Part shown: one piece after another, positions 50,935-62,550 of the stretch | Position numbering within the stretch: the stretch's first letter is position 1 | Layout of the letters: the number at the start of each line of letters is the position of its first letter | Source: Zygaena filipendulae | Taxonomy: Eukaryota > Arthropoda > Insecta > Lepidoptera > Zygaenidae | Length of the DNA: 64,000 bases | NCBI GenBank assembly: GCA_907165275.2 | Contig: OU015665.1 | Span: 7,874,001-7,938,000 of the forward strand | Direction of reading: 5' to 3' | Program-made: the position numbers and the translations under genes | Notes under the pieces: generated by a model | Seen by the model: only the letters and a program-made list of their open reading frames with translations | Databases searched by the model: none | Told to the model about the DNA's origin: nothing

Positions 50935-51500
50935 AAAAGTTTGTGAGTTTGTGGGTTTGTGAGTTTGTGACGTTGTAAGGGCTAATATCTCTGGATCTAC
51001 TGAACCGATTTTAAAAATTCTTTCACTTATAAGAAGCTACAGTGATCCTGAATGATATAGGGTACTATTTATCCCGGAATTCCCGCGGGAACTCCGGAGA
51101 TTGTGAGTTTGTGGGGTTGTAGGGGGTAATCTCTGGATCTACTGAACCGATTTTAAAAATTCTTTCACTTACAAGAACCTACAGTGATCCTGAGTGACAA
51201 AGGGCACTCTTTATCCCGAAATTCCCGCGGGAACTCCGGAGTTTGTGAGGTTGTAATCTATGGATATATTGAACCAATTTTGAAAATTCTTTCACTTATG
51301 GATAGGAAGTTAAAGTGATCCTGAGTGACATACAGTACTTTTTATATCGGAATTCATGCAGGAACTTTTTTTTTTATTTAATGCAAACAAAAACAGAAAT
51401 AAGTAGGTACCTATATACATAGTGAGGCCTTAAAATAACGATATAATCTTAATTGTGAGTCTGAAATTACCGTGGGTGAAACCGTGGGGGTCAGCTAGTG
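50935..51500 (-). repeat. CCGCGG-head repeat with three internal tandem units
   Basis: Three units of about 125-160 bp (50940-51098, 51099-51241, 51242-51366). Each runs from a TTTGTGAG/GTTGTA start through CTCTGGATCTACTGAACCGA and ATTCTTTCACTTA to the GGAATTCCCGCGGGAACTCC end. An AT-rich insertion splits off the head end (51463-51500). Confidence 0.75.
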
Positions 51501-52029
51501 TATAAGTTCGGTGTCAAGGCAATATTATGGTACTGTCAAGCTGATCTGATGATGTAGTCGAATGTAGGGTCTGAAACTCCCTGATGGCACATGGTAGGAG
51601 GGTGAAGGTCAATTGAGTGAGGGCTGGTTTGTTTTGTTGCCATAAGAACACCATTACACATGATGAGGGATTTTTTATAGGTACCTAGTGGTGCAAGTTT
51701 GACCCCTGTTAGGACCTTAAACTAGATTAAATAACACTATATGGTTGCCGTGTATGCACATTGAAAGTAAATGCGCAAAAATAATTGGGTAAGTATCGAA
51801 TAATGGTATTTTGTGAATTTGTTTTTAATTATAATTTAGTTTTTAATTCAGTACAACTACGGGAAATATTATGACCGCTGTGTTAGATCAACGTTGAAAT
51901 CATACATTGGCAAGAAACTTTACGAAAGAGTTTTCTCTAATATTAAAATAAGTTTTTTTTTTATAAATTATTTTATTTCCCATTAATGTAGAAAAGAAAC
52001 GACTAACGCCGGGGACAAAAGCTATACTT

Positions 52030-52335
52030 ACTAATATTATAAACACGAAAGTTTATATGTATGGATATTTGTTACTTTTTCACGCAAAAACTACTTAATA
52101 GATTTTAAAGGAACATTACAATAATATAATATTTACATTAAAAAATAACAAATTGGGTACTTTTAATTTCGGAATACCCGTTGCAACTCTGAAATTAAAT
52201 TAGGTAAAATTGAATTAATTATTATTGCATATTATATGTTGTTAGAGGTACAGAAAAGGACATAGGGTACTTTTATCCCGGAATCCCGCGGGATCTCCGA
52301 AATTAACTCGGGTGAAATCGCGAGGCACAGCTAGT
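52030..52335 (-). repeat. CCGCGG-head repeat
   Basis: CTAATATTATAAACACGAAA tail end to GGGTGAAATCGCGAGGCACA before GCTAG. Contains two partial head blocks, so it is probably two nested copies. Confidence 0.65.
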
Positions 52336-54354
52336 GCGACATAATTGAGTTACACTATACAATAAATAAATAAAATCTTTAATAGGGAGACATGAAAAGT
52401 AATCTGAATAAGCAAAAACTCAACAGCATTATAGTTGAGGCGGTATTATCAATGTTTACGCATGTTTTTGCATCTATGCAATAAGTCACACGATATACGG
52501 CGATGTCTATGGTTTCTTTATGATCAATATGGTGATTCCCACAGTGCAAAGGCACAGGTGTCAAACAGCCTCCGGGCCAATTTAAATCGCATTATGATGA
52601 TAACTCAATTGAAGTTGGAATATAGGGCCGCAGAGCTGATAAAATATAGAGCTTCTTAAAGAGCTTCTTCTCGGTTTTTTCTTAAGTATATGTATATTAT
52701 TTTTTTACAGACTTAATTAACTAAAAACGTACCTACCTGTATTGATAAATGATCATTGTAACTTTTTTTGGAATTTATAAAAAATGCATTTTGAAAATTG
52801 TATCTTTTTTTCAAATATTATTATATTTAGACGTAAATTAATAGCGAAATTGCATATTTATGTATTTCAAATTTTTTCATTGCACAACTCCTCCATATTT
52901 GATTTGCATATTCTACCCAAGCTCTACACATCTTCTTAGGTCTCAGTCGCTAGAACATTACAGCATTACTTATGGAAATGGGGTCCATTAAGCTTGATTT
53001 AAATGTTAGTGCTGGTGCCTAGTGCCCTGCCCTCGGGGGCAATTTGTCCAATAAAGGGCCCAACATTAGCAAGCTGAAACAAATCCGCTACATAACATCT
53101 TAATCCGTACTGTGTCGATGTAAATCGTTAATACAGTTTTTATTCTCAATAACTTGAACAGCTCTTAACGAGTGACATTTGGAATTGCTTCTGGGTTCAA
53201 TTAGAGTCGATTTTTATTTTTAGTAGGCATTTAAGCCGTCTTAAAACTGTCATGTGTTTTACTTAATCCTCTAGGCGATATAAAAAAATGTAAGGGAGTT
53301 TGTATACTTAACTTAGTCATGTAAATAAGAAATAAAATTTTAATAATGTTGTATGGTTCAAAATTATTTTCCAACTACTTTTCAAAATTACTACCGATAA
53401 ACTTAATTTTTAAATTATCTTGTTTTTAAAGTATAATTTTAAGTAATTTGTATATATATGTAAAATGCTTTTATCTAACATTTGGAACTGTGGAAATAAC
53501 CGAAATAAATTACTATATGATAGAAGTTATAGGTAGGTATATTTGTATCTATTATTATAATAGTTCTTCTTTTTTTTTTAACCGAATTCAAAATAGTATT
53601 ACATATTGTAATATAAGTAGGTGTTACTTTGATTTCATATAATAATTTATTGGACCGACCAATTTAAGTGATTTCTACTGTTTCGTACTGTTAGCAATAA
53701 GGTATTGTATATTTGTTTTGATTAGATATTTTGATTGTTTTCTCTGTTGGTATCTCTTCATATTTTTAAGAAATCACCTAAATTAGATAGGTACTATTTA
53801 CCACCTAGTTACAATAGTTGTTAAAACTATTTAGGTATTTCCTTTGATAAATTTGCTTCAATTGTTAGGTATACTAAAATAGATAGCCACGCATAAAATC
53901 ATTGTACGATAGCTGTCCGCACAATGTAACATCGTTCGGAGGATGGCTCTATAATTGTAGAGTATCGTCGTGAATGTTAAATTAATAGGTACGCAGCTCG
54001 ACCACCGCATGCAGCAATGCGTCCGACAACATGTTATTATTATGCTCAAATTGTGGCCGGTAGCCAATATTACTTTATAATTGTTATCGTCGAATAATTA
54101 TAAAGTTTATATCTTCGTTTAGGTTGCGCTTAGAGCTATTTTCTCGTACGTAGATAGCCTGTCTGCATCATTGTGCAAAGTTTGTTCTTCTCTTGCATTT
54201 GAGTAAAAATAGGTTAAACTTTAGAGCTAATCTCTACAGGAAAAATGCTTGGATAGTTGTTATTTTTTCCTTAAAAAAATGCTATTTTTCCTTAAAAAAA
54301 TGCTAAACACTTTTTACTGATCAACTGAATATTTTATCGACACATTCTTATTTA

Positions 54355-54705
54355 ATAAATACTAACGTGAGTTAGTCTGTTTACGCTTTAACGCCTTAAC
54401 CACTCAACTGATAATGATGAAATTTTGCATACAAGTTTTCAGAGTAGCAGAACTAACAATTACTGTAGTTGAATAATTATAAAGTTTATATCTTTAGGTT
54501 TTGCTTGGAGTTATTTTCTGGTACCCACCTGGATAGCCTGTCTGCATAACTATGCAAAGTTCGTTCTTCTCTTGCATTTGAGTAACAATATTACAACTAC
54601 GTACTAAGTTAATCTCTATAGTACCTACATAGCGAGATTTTTTCCCTCAATTCCCGCAGGAACTCAAAAATAACGCGGGTGAACCCGCGAGGAACCGCAA
54701 GTTAG
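54355..54705 (-). repeat. CCGCGG-head repeat with local duplication
   Basis: Tail part at 54380-54440 (AACGCCTTAACCACTCAACT), head at 54640-54705 (AATTCCCGCAGGAACTC, AACGCGGGTGAACCCGCGAG). Between them about 100 bp (54470-54590) repeats the sequence at 54090-54205 (TTATAAAGTTTATATCTT...CTGTCTGCAT...GTTCTTCTCTTGCATTTGAG). Confidence 0.6.
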
Positions 54706-56064
54706 TTATAAATACTCACCTTACCACTTTTGTTTATAGTAAATTTATTACGAGGGTATTTAAATATTGTGATTATGATGTTTTAAAATGTGACGATAAA
54801 TATCTTACTATCTAGTTAATTTTATACGCAGTTAGCATGAGTGTGTGCCACCTAATTATATTTATTACTTCATAATGATGAATTTCAAAATCGTTACACC
54901 TGCGACGCAAAAACGAATAGCGAAAACATCAACAATAACGATACATATGCTAGTTATTTATCTATAGGTATATATATAGCGTAGGTACCTACTCATATAT
55001 TTTTAATATTCTTTAAGTAAATACTGAAGTAGGTAAGTATTCATATTATTATTAATTATTATACAGATAAAAAATGTAATAGGTAGTTACGTTACGTTAC
55101 TCCAGATTCTTAAGCGTCACTTGTAAAATACATACATAGTTATAAATAAAAATTCTCAGTTGTTGCCGTCGAATCAGTTTAACCATTTGACCGGTTCGAA
55201 CCTCACGATTTCTCTTAAACTTTTTTCTGTTGAAAGTTTTACTTTATTCGTGCAGTATACACTGATATACGCATCCGATTTTTGTTTTTACCCGCGTTTT
55301 TCATATTTAGTTTCACACATCCGCGTTAAATGAACGATGGCCAATAAGGCGTAAAGAGCAATATCCCGTAATGACGACACCGCTACCACAGTCTTTAATC
55401 TCGATCGAAAACTGACGTCTAAAGGGGACCCTCGGCACCCTGTAACCCCAATTCCTTAATCTTATACAAACAATACTTATAGTGGTGCCTGTCTGTTAAC
55501 TCATAGTTTCGTAACGGCTGGAAAGATTTACTTAAAAAATATTGGTTTTCAAATTCACGAAGATAAAACCGCGTGTAGTGTAAAAGTAATAAAAATGAAA
55601 TATTTTTTTATTTTGCTACACAACTAGGTTTGACGAACCAATAACCTTATAAAAAGAATAAATTGTATAATTAAGATTAAGAATACATATTTATATAACT
55701 TGCCACTTGGTACTCTATTTTCAATAAGAGAATGTAAATTCATTTTGAACATGAAGTGAGATTTTTTCGGATTGCCTGAGTAACCATAAAAAATTCAAAA
55801 ATGTTCACATCAGAACTAGTGTGTCGGACGTGTGCACAATTAGTTTCATGTTACCCAAACGTGGTTAACATATAATATATAATATATCTACAAATAAGTG
55901 TAAGTAGGTACCTACCTACCTATAGGACCCCATGTCTTCTATTTCTGTCGTTCATTGACACGGCGATTATGGTCGGTTTGAATGTTTTTGATGAACTACT
56001 TAATTCACTGCATTTCTTTAAATCTGACTTCTAAAAACTGAGAGTACCTACTACTGGTTGGCAT

Positions 56065-56200
56065 TTACCTATTTGTTTATTTATTTAAGCTTATTCCATA
56101 ACATAGCACAAACGGTGGACTTAATGCCTCTGTGACATTCTCTGCCAGTCAACCTTAACGATGTGCAGAAAGTGCACTTGGTGGTGCTTCAAAAGATTTA
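56065..56200 (-). mobile_element. LINE 3'-tail fragment
   Basis: TTTATTTATTTAAGCTTATT...GGTGGACTTAATGCC...CTGCCAGTCAACCTTAAC, the best-preserved example of this tail family in the window. Confidence 0.55.
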
Positions 56201-56509
56201 GCAGATAACATATTAATTATAATTATAGGTACATTACTTATTCATGCTAATGAGCCAATAGGTATAATTAAAGTGATTTTTCATAACTACGGTAACAAAC
56301 TGAATCTATCATAAATACTTCTTACTTCTTCAGAGAAAGAAGAATTCATGAGTTTACACGTAGCAAAGTGTAGTTGATAAAATAAAATGAAAAACTTAAA
56401 GCAAACCTCATTATGTGTATGTAATAAAACGATATTGTTCCATACAATACACTCAATCCATTCGTCCAATGAGAAGTGGCATATTGTTGAAATATCTTCG
56501 TGTAGGCAC

Positions 56510-56640
56510 GGCTAACGAGCCGCGATCACTGTAAACATAGCGGCGTCGGTGCGCGAGCGCCGCCGCCGGTTATTTGCACAACATTCAAGGTGTCTGGTGT
56601 ACGGGCGTGGCGGCGCGGCGCGGCGGTAGGCGTACGACTG
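56510..56640. other. CpG-rich island
   Basis: GC-rich block with GCCGCCGCCGG and GGCGGCGCGGCGCGGCGG runs in AT-rich DNA. No consensus Su(H) or proneural site was found; regulatory role unknown. Confidence 0.4.
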
Positions 56641-56681
56641 TGATTTATTTTATAATACATAGATAATATAATAAAAAATAG

Positions 56682-56745
56682 CTGTTCCTCCGTTTCGTCA
56701 GCGTTGAATTCGGAGTTCCCGCCGGAATTCCGGGACCAAATGGTT
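56682..56745 (+). repeat. CCGCGG-head repeat, head fragment
   Basis: AGCTGTTCCTCCGTTTCGTC, then GAATTCGGAGTTCCCGCCGG. It ends just downstream of the CpG island. Confidence 0.6.
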
Positions 56746-56807
56746 TCCGCAATTCGACGACTAGGCGCCTATTTTGCGTGTGATGGGAATCGTGCTGTTT
56801 ATTCATA

Positions 56808-57090
56808 CTAACTAAGCTCCTCTAAGAAGCCCAGAAACTTTCTTATGTCGCTGAAGGCTTCCGGGAGCGACTTTTCTGCTCCTAAGTGTTTGGCCCTGTA
56901 TGATGCTACTCCATCACACTCGAGTAGCATGTGGGCAGCTGTTTCCTCAGCCCTCATGCATGCCCTGCAGAGGGGGCTATCTGTGACATTTATGGTGTAT
57001 AAATGCTTGTTATAAGGGCCATGACCACCCATGCCATGACATGCCATGAGGCACCCGTTACCATGCGGAGCTGGGTTCCTTCCATACTTT
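56808..57090 (-). mobile_element. Non-LTR retrotransposon ORF2 3'-end remnant
   Basis: The minus strand encodes LTDSPLC-like text (NVTDSPLCRACMRAEETAAH, then MLLEC) followed by YRAKHLG and a hydrophobic tail ending at a stop. The C-x2-C-x8-H-x4-C array and its setting are typical of the C-terminus of jockey/R1-type reverse-transcriptase polyproteins, after the RT (and RNase H) domains. Only about 90 codons remain. The frame continues some codons upstream of its ATG, then is lost. The copy is dead and 5'-truncated. Confidence 0.85.
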
Positions 57091-57944
57091 CTTATCCTTT
57101 TGTATCTAAAAAAAGATTGAAATGCGACCCCTAAGTCCTCTTAAATATTTTATACTGCCTTATACTACTTTTTGACTTACACCGGATAAGAAAAGGTTTT
57201 TTTATGGTTAACAGGTTAGGTCACAGCTTCCATGACAAACACAACACACGTAGCCAGAATGGCGACTTTCAAGTGAGACTGCTGGAACTCACTGTTGGTG
57301 ATTGACGACCGAATTTCACCTTGAATGTGGTAACTAGGTAGCTGGGCAATAAATATTGCCCTAGCACCATGCTTATGGTTTCCTTTCATAGTCATTGTTG
57401 GGATTTTAAAGCACCAATCACTGAGTTGTCTTCGCTTCACAGTTTACACTAAACAAACATATTCTGTTGAAAAAAAACTATCTCCACCCGTAACAATAAA
57501 TTTAGTGTATTGTAGTGTACCTAAATATTAAATAATTATTTATATGTAAAATACATTTATTTATAAAAGAGGTGCCTACTTTAAAAATACACACTACTCT
57601 AAGAAGCTAAAAAAAACCAAACTTAGTACCAATTTAATCCAAAAGACAAAAATACACGTACTTATATAGGTACGGTTTACTACTACTACTAAATAGGCAA
57701 CATCATTTAGTTCCTACATTTTTCGCAAAAAAAATTGCTTTCTCTATTCAAGGGTTGCCAACTTTCCTATTTTCAGAGAACATGTCCTGATTTTTGGGTG
57801 TCCTGGGGTGTCCTACATTTTTTTAAGTAGGAAGGAAGGCAGAATCCTGGTTTTAAAATTCACGCGCCACTACTACCTTCAATCTTACATTAAGTTTACC
57901 TCGTTCCAACGCGACAAGTCTGAGTTAGAAGAAGAAGAAAATTG

Positions 57945-57993
57945 GAAGTTCCTACAGGATTTACGCAGTGAAACCGCGGGGACAGCTAGTTTT
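57945..57993 (-). repeat. CCGCGG-head repeat, head fragment
   Basis: GGAAGTTCCTACAGGATTTA, then GTGAAACCGCGGGGACAGCT. Minus orientation. Confidence 0.6.
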
Positions 57994-58333
57994 TAACCTA
58001 ATTTAATCGAAAATACTTTCATAAACAATTGTAACTGCTGTTATGTATTTGAGTTTCGTGAACCCTGTTTCCATTGCGTAAATATCATATAACTATTATA
58101 ATACGATGTCATATTAATTAAACTACTACACTTATACTAATACCTACTATCCTGTTAAGCCGTAGTGTCCTGTTATTTCCTCCTTGAAATCCCGGTTTTC
58201 TATATTTGGGTATGGCAACCCTACTCAAATCCAAATTACCATGGCATCTCTCAATAGTCTCAATACCCAACTTGACAAGTAACACCCTTGTCCTATGGTT
58301 AGGACCTTTGTATTTAGGTTAAATACCTTCCTA

Positions 58334-58664
58334 AAATGGGCATGTTGACTAATTTTTATTTTTTAGTCCGTCTTGTAGATTATAAAAAAATATTGGACAC
58401 GTATTTTTTATTTTTTTACGAAATCAAAAAATAACGGCGATATATTGAGTTGAAATTTCGCGTGACGTCACTATTCTGACAGTTTGTATGGCGGTTTTAC
58501 GGTTAGTGACGTCACGACCTCCTCATCCTAAACTTTAATGCGCTTTATCTCTGTATATTTTAATTTATTTAAAAAAGCAAAAAATACGTGTCTATTGTTT
58601 TTTTATTTTATAACAGACGGACTAATTAGAATTTTTATTTTCAATAGTAGTCAACATCCTTATT
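58334..58664 (-). mobile_element. Fold-back MITE, copy 2
   Basis: Reverse-oriented second copy of the 24868 element. Ends read AATGGGCATGTTGACTA (left) and, reversed, AATAAGGATGTTGACTA. Two TGACGTCA palindromes are at 58463-58470 and 58507-58514. Roughly 85-90% similar to copy 1 by eye. Confidence 0.8.
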
Positions 58665-59462
58665 AGTACTTGGCAATCAGTGCTCACTGTTCAATGGGAT
58701 TGAAAGCACGAGCTATTGTTGTATTAACGATGACCGACTTCGTCACATAACAATACTATCATTTCTGGTTTGCGACAAAACATTAATTGTTTTATTGCCC
58801 GGCTTTATCATTATTGAAAAATAGTGGTAATGGGGTTTTAATATGCCTTAAAGTAAAAGAGGAAAAATAATAATATCCCATTAAAATATATCTCCATTAT
58901 AGTGCAAGTACCTGAACTTATTTACTAACAATAATACCTTGTAAGGTGAAATTCAAACTAACCTATGTGACTTACTGTTAAACATGCGTTTTATACAACA
59001 TATATAAAAACATAGGTATTTTACACAAAAAATAATTTATGACCATTAAAATATACGTTTGGTTTCAAAATTGAAAATACAGAGTTTATATAATTTTTGC
59101 ATTATTTTTCAATTTTTCTTGTATAACATTTGGTTTATAGATTATTCAATTAAAATTAAAGCAGCAAAGTCAAATAAACGACTAGTTTTCATACGAATTT
59201 TTATTGAAAATTTTCATACACTTTTATACTTTAACATTGACTACGTAATCGAATATTTTGTTTACAACTGTTGTCACTAATATTCTTTTGTAATTGCAAA
59301 AATCCAGAATACGATAGAGTTTATTTTATGACGAGATTTTATTTTATTAGAATCCCCTGGAGCGTCGTATGATAAATATTATCCTTGGGAAGGCTAAAAA
59401 TAATAATGCTTGGACATAATCACACAGCCCTAACTGTGTCCCAAACTTGTATTATACCAGGG

Positions 59463-59514
59463 GGGCTAAGATGCGCAACGCGATAAAATTTTATCGTGTT
59501 GCACATCTTAGCCC
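59463..59514. repeat. 52-bp near-perfect palindrome
   Basis: The 26-bp half GGGCTAAGATGCGCAACGCG (first 20) meets its reverse complement with no loop and two transition mismatches. Could be fused terminal repeats of a DNA element or a cruciform-forming site. Confidence 0.85.
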
Positions 59515-60824
59515 GGCAGGTCTGGTGCCAGACAAGATAACTCATATTATAATACTTATACAATTTTTGTTGAATACATACTTAAAATACAAGCCAGTTA
59601 ATATATTCAAATTATAATCCCAAACCACACTCGTGACCATACAAGCGAACCGACCTTACTCCCTACTACTACAGGCGCCCAACTTGTCCGCACACGTTGC
59701 ATGACTTGCATGTGTGTGCATGTAACGTAGAGCTCGACAGCAAACGACAAAGTTTTGAGTTCAAAATTTAAGTTGATGTTGTCCAACATACACCTCTGTC
59801 ACTTCAAGTTTGCTGTGGCGGGGCGACGACGCGCGACGGGGCGTGGTGAAGCACGAAAGTGGCGGAAGGCGAAGATTGTCGCTTCTTTGCTTGAGTTACT
59901 GTTCTTTGTCCAAATGCTTTAAATAGCAAAAAATCGCAAATTAATATTTTTATATGTAACAATAATTTTAGTACTGAGACACGATTGTATCTAACTTTGC
60001 TACTGTTTTTATCTTTGCTTTGACATTCAAAAAATCGTAGGTCAGATACAATCATATCTCACCTGTTTACTTCAGTGTCCGATCCGTAAGTGCGCGTTGA
60101 TAAATTAACATTAATAAAACTGATATGTGTATATTTATTTTTTCATATCAAGTGTTCAATGTAAACATGAACTTGGTTCTGTGTTGATTTTTATCGATTA
60201 TAAGGCGATAATTGCAAGACGAGTCAATATTAGATATTGGTTCGGTGTTACTGAAGTCACAAGTTCGATACACCCAAAATTGAATATAAATATTTGATAA
60301 TGAATTACCGGAATGTGAACTTGTGTAGGGCCACTAGTACAAAACTATGTACTTACATACATAATTATGGTAACACCACAGTACACACCTATTTTTTTAC
60401 CCGACTGCGCAGGCATAAGATAGGGTTATGTTCGTATTTTTAGTTATGTTTAAGTGTATCCTCATACCTTAGAAGAATTTCAATGACTAGATGCTTTTGA
60501 GTCATAGATAATTATGTCTACCTATGTATTTGTCTTTGGGGATCAAGTCGTGGATCAAAGTTGTAACTGTAAAGTCTTACTATGTGTTCGAAATCAGTAG
60601 ATATTTTAAATCTTCATGAGGTACTCGAATCATCACTCGGCACATCACTCCGCCGATTCCACCGTTACGAAGTCTAGTCCCGAACAGACAAACGGACAAA
60701 CGGACAGACCAACAGGCAAAGTTTAAAAAAACTGTTATTTTGTATATAAATGACATGGAATTCTTTTCTGTGCGATTGTACGACTTTAACATTTACGTAT
60801 GCGCATGTTATATTTATTATCCGC

Positions 60825-60955
60825 GCGGTTTCACTCCCGTTATTTTGGGAGTTCCCGCGGAAATATCGGGATAAACACTATATGTACCATTGCAAAATTT
60901 CATGGTGACCAATCGAGTAGTTAAGGCGTGAAACCATAACAAACAAACTAATATT
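60825..60955 (+). repeat. CCGCGG-head repeat
   Basis: ATCCGCGCGGTTTCACTCCC, GAGTTCCCGCGGAAATATCG, TTTCATGGTGACCAATCGAG and GTGAAACCATAACAAACAAA. The central segment is deleted. It is the last repeat I see before the E(spl) control region. Confidence 0.7.
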
Positions 60956-61129
60956 AGTTTATTTTCGAGCGACACTGAATCACTTAACTGAGTTAAAAAT
61001 TAGTCTAGATAACAAGTAAAGCTTTATACTGGTGGTTCGTTGGTTACCTACTTTATGATCATATTACGACACTCCCGAAGAATTTATGGGCTTTATCATA
61101 AAAGAGCCAGACCTACGTGTGATAGAAAA

Positions 61130-61680
61130 AAGAGGCAGCGCATCAAAGCAGAAGCGGTCCCGAGTCCTGACTCCTTGTGTCAGCGTGTCAACAACGAGCC
61201 AAGCCCACGCGCTAATGTATTCAACGCGGCGATTGATAGAGTATACAATTTCTCAGTACCGTCTCACTCACAATGGAATTATGATAATTTATCGGATGGC
61301 TTGTGCCGGCCGAGTGTGTGGGAACGCGCCCGGCACGAGTTTTCCCACGGTGCGCAGGCCGCGGCGAAGAACGGCGCACTCGCCGCGACGCGTTCCACCA
61401 CTTAAGTCTTTATTCTTCCGAGCGGCAGCGAACGTTTACTGCTAATAGAACGTAAGTGCCGTTCTGTTAACTGGGGCGCAGTGCTATTCGACTGTCTTAA
61501 GGTACCACGCGCACTTAAGACGTTGTTGCGTCTAGCGTCTAGAGACAGAATTGGAGTAAGTAGCGTCACGGCGGTTTCGACCGCACAATGGGCCGGTGTC
61601 GAGTCGGCCAGCGATGGGAACCGACTCACACCTTTGCAAGCTGATACGCTTAATGTTATTATTTTGACTCACTAATTGAA
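61130..61680. other. GC-rich island around the SPS, no supported gene
   Basis: CpG-rich block in AT-rich DNA. Two overlapping reading frames cross it (about 120 codons each, 61040-61405 and 61086-61445). They show no domain, start in repeat-flanked DNA and have no splice or promoter context, so I read the island as regulatory. Confidence 0.5.
61317..61349 (+). promoter_or_regulatory. Su(H) paired site (SPS), 17-bp spacer
   Basis: TGTGGGAA (61317-61324) faces TTCCCACG (61342-61349) head to head across 17 bp. Both halves match the Su(H) consensus YGTGRGAA fully. Head-to-head pairs with 15-17 bp spacers support cooperative dimers of the Notch-CSL-Mastermind complex at E(spl)/Hes genes. The spacer lacks the GAAAGT hexamer seen in some Drosophila SPSs. 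It sits in a GC island 2.1 kb upstream of the E(spl) bHLH ATG. Confidence 0.75.
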
Positions 61681-62094
61681 ACGGGCGCTTAAATAGCGTT
61701 CAATTAGACTGCACAGTCAACGACCGCCATCGTTTTTAATAAAAATTGCATTCGTATTCAGTTGAAATGCGACCATTTAGGTATAACTTTTATTTCTTAA
61801 CCTGGAGTTTTCGACAATATGTTTCGTAACGTACGTAAAATCGCATACATAATAATAATAACAACTTACCCTAAAATAATTATTAAGTCTTACGTGAATC
61901 GATAAACCGACATCTTCGTGTTCGACAATTTGTTTTAGTAGGTGTTTTAAATTCTGCAACGAAATCACAAAACATGACTGGCAATTGTTAAAGTGGGTCG
62001 CTGATAATACTAAATGTTTATTAATTTTCGAGAATTGTAAAAACGCATCGTAAAGGTATAATTTCTATTCGTCACATTTGTCTTTCTGTGTGAC

Positions 62095-62175
62095 CGACTG
62101 ACGGGGGCGACGACGGCGCGCGGCGTGTCGCGAGGCGCGATCAAACCTGCGCCCGCGCCGAGCCACGCTACCGTC
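62095..62175. other. Short CpG-rich island
   Basis: About 80 bp of GC-rich sequence between AT-rich flanks, 1.3 kb upstream of the E(spl) gene. No consensus Su(H) site or proneural E-box is present. It is probably part of the upstream control region. Confidence 0.35.
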
Positions 62176-62486
62176 ACAGGGTTGTCACACGTGTCCTATT
62201 TTAAATAACTGAAAAAAGGTATTGTTTTTTGATCAAAAGTAACAGGAGTTTGCACGGTCTGGTTTTAAGGTCTAGGTATAGTAAAAAACGTTTTCGTTTT
62301 TTAATAAAACGATATTTCTGAATTTTAAATCACATTGAATTTGAATTCAATAACATTGATTGCCACGAGTCAATGTAAAAAAATAGTGGGGAATAGTACA
62401 GACTGTTGTCTATTAAGGAATTCACCGAGGGGACAGCGTCTTGATAGGCGCCTGCGCAGTGAATGCAGGGAGGGTGCGCGCCTGCG

Positions 62487-62550
62487 CGTGGGAACTCGTG
62501 CTGGCCAGGTGACATTTTCTTCCCCTAACTCGAAGAAGCTACAACAGCTG
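62487..62550 (+). promoter_or_regulatory. Su(H) site plus two E-boxes upstream of the E(spl) gene
   Basis: CGTGGGAA, an optimal Su(H)/CSL site, is at 62487-62494. It is followed by CAGGTG at 62506-62511 and ACAGCTG (RCAGSTG proneural consensus) at 62544-62550. The group is about 0.9 kb upstream of the predicted TSS. Su(H) plus proneural sites within tens of bases is the S+P code of many E(spl) and Bearded enhancers. Function is inferred. Confidence 0.55.

Noticed and set aside
61040..61445. Two overlapping plus-strand frames of about 120 codons
   Set aside because: They lie across a GC island with the SPS, overlap in different frames, and show no domain or splice context. GC-rich DNA has few stop codons, so long chance frames are expected.
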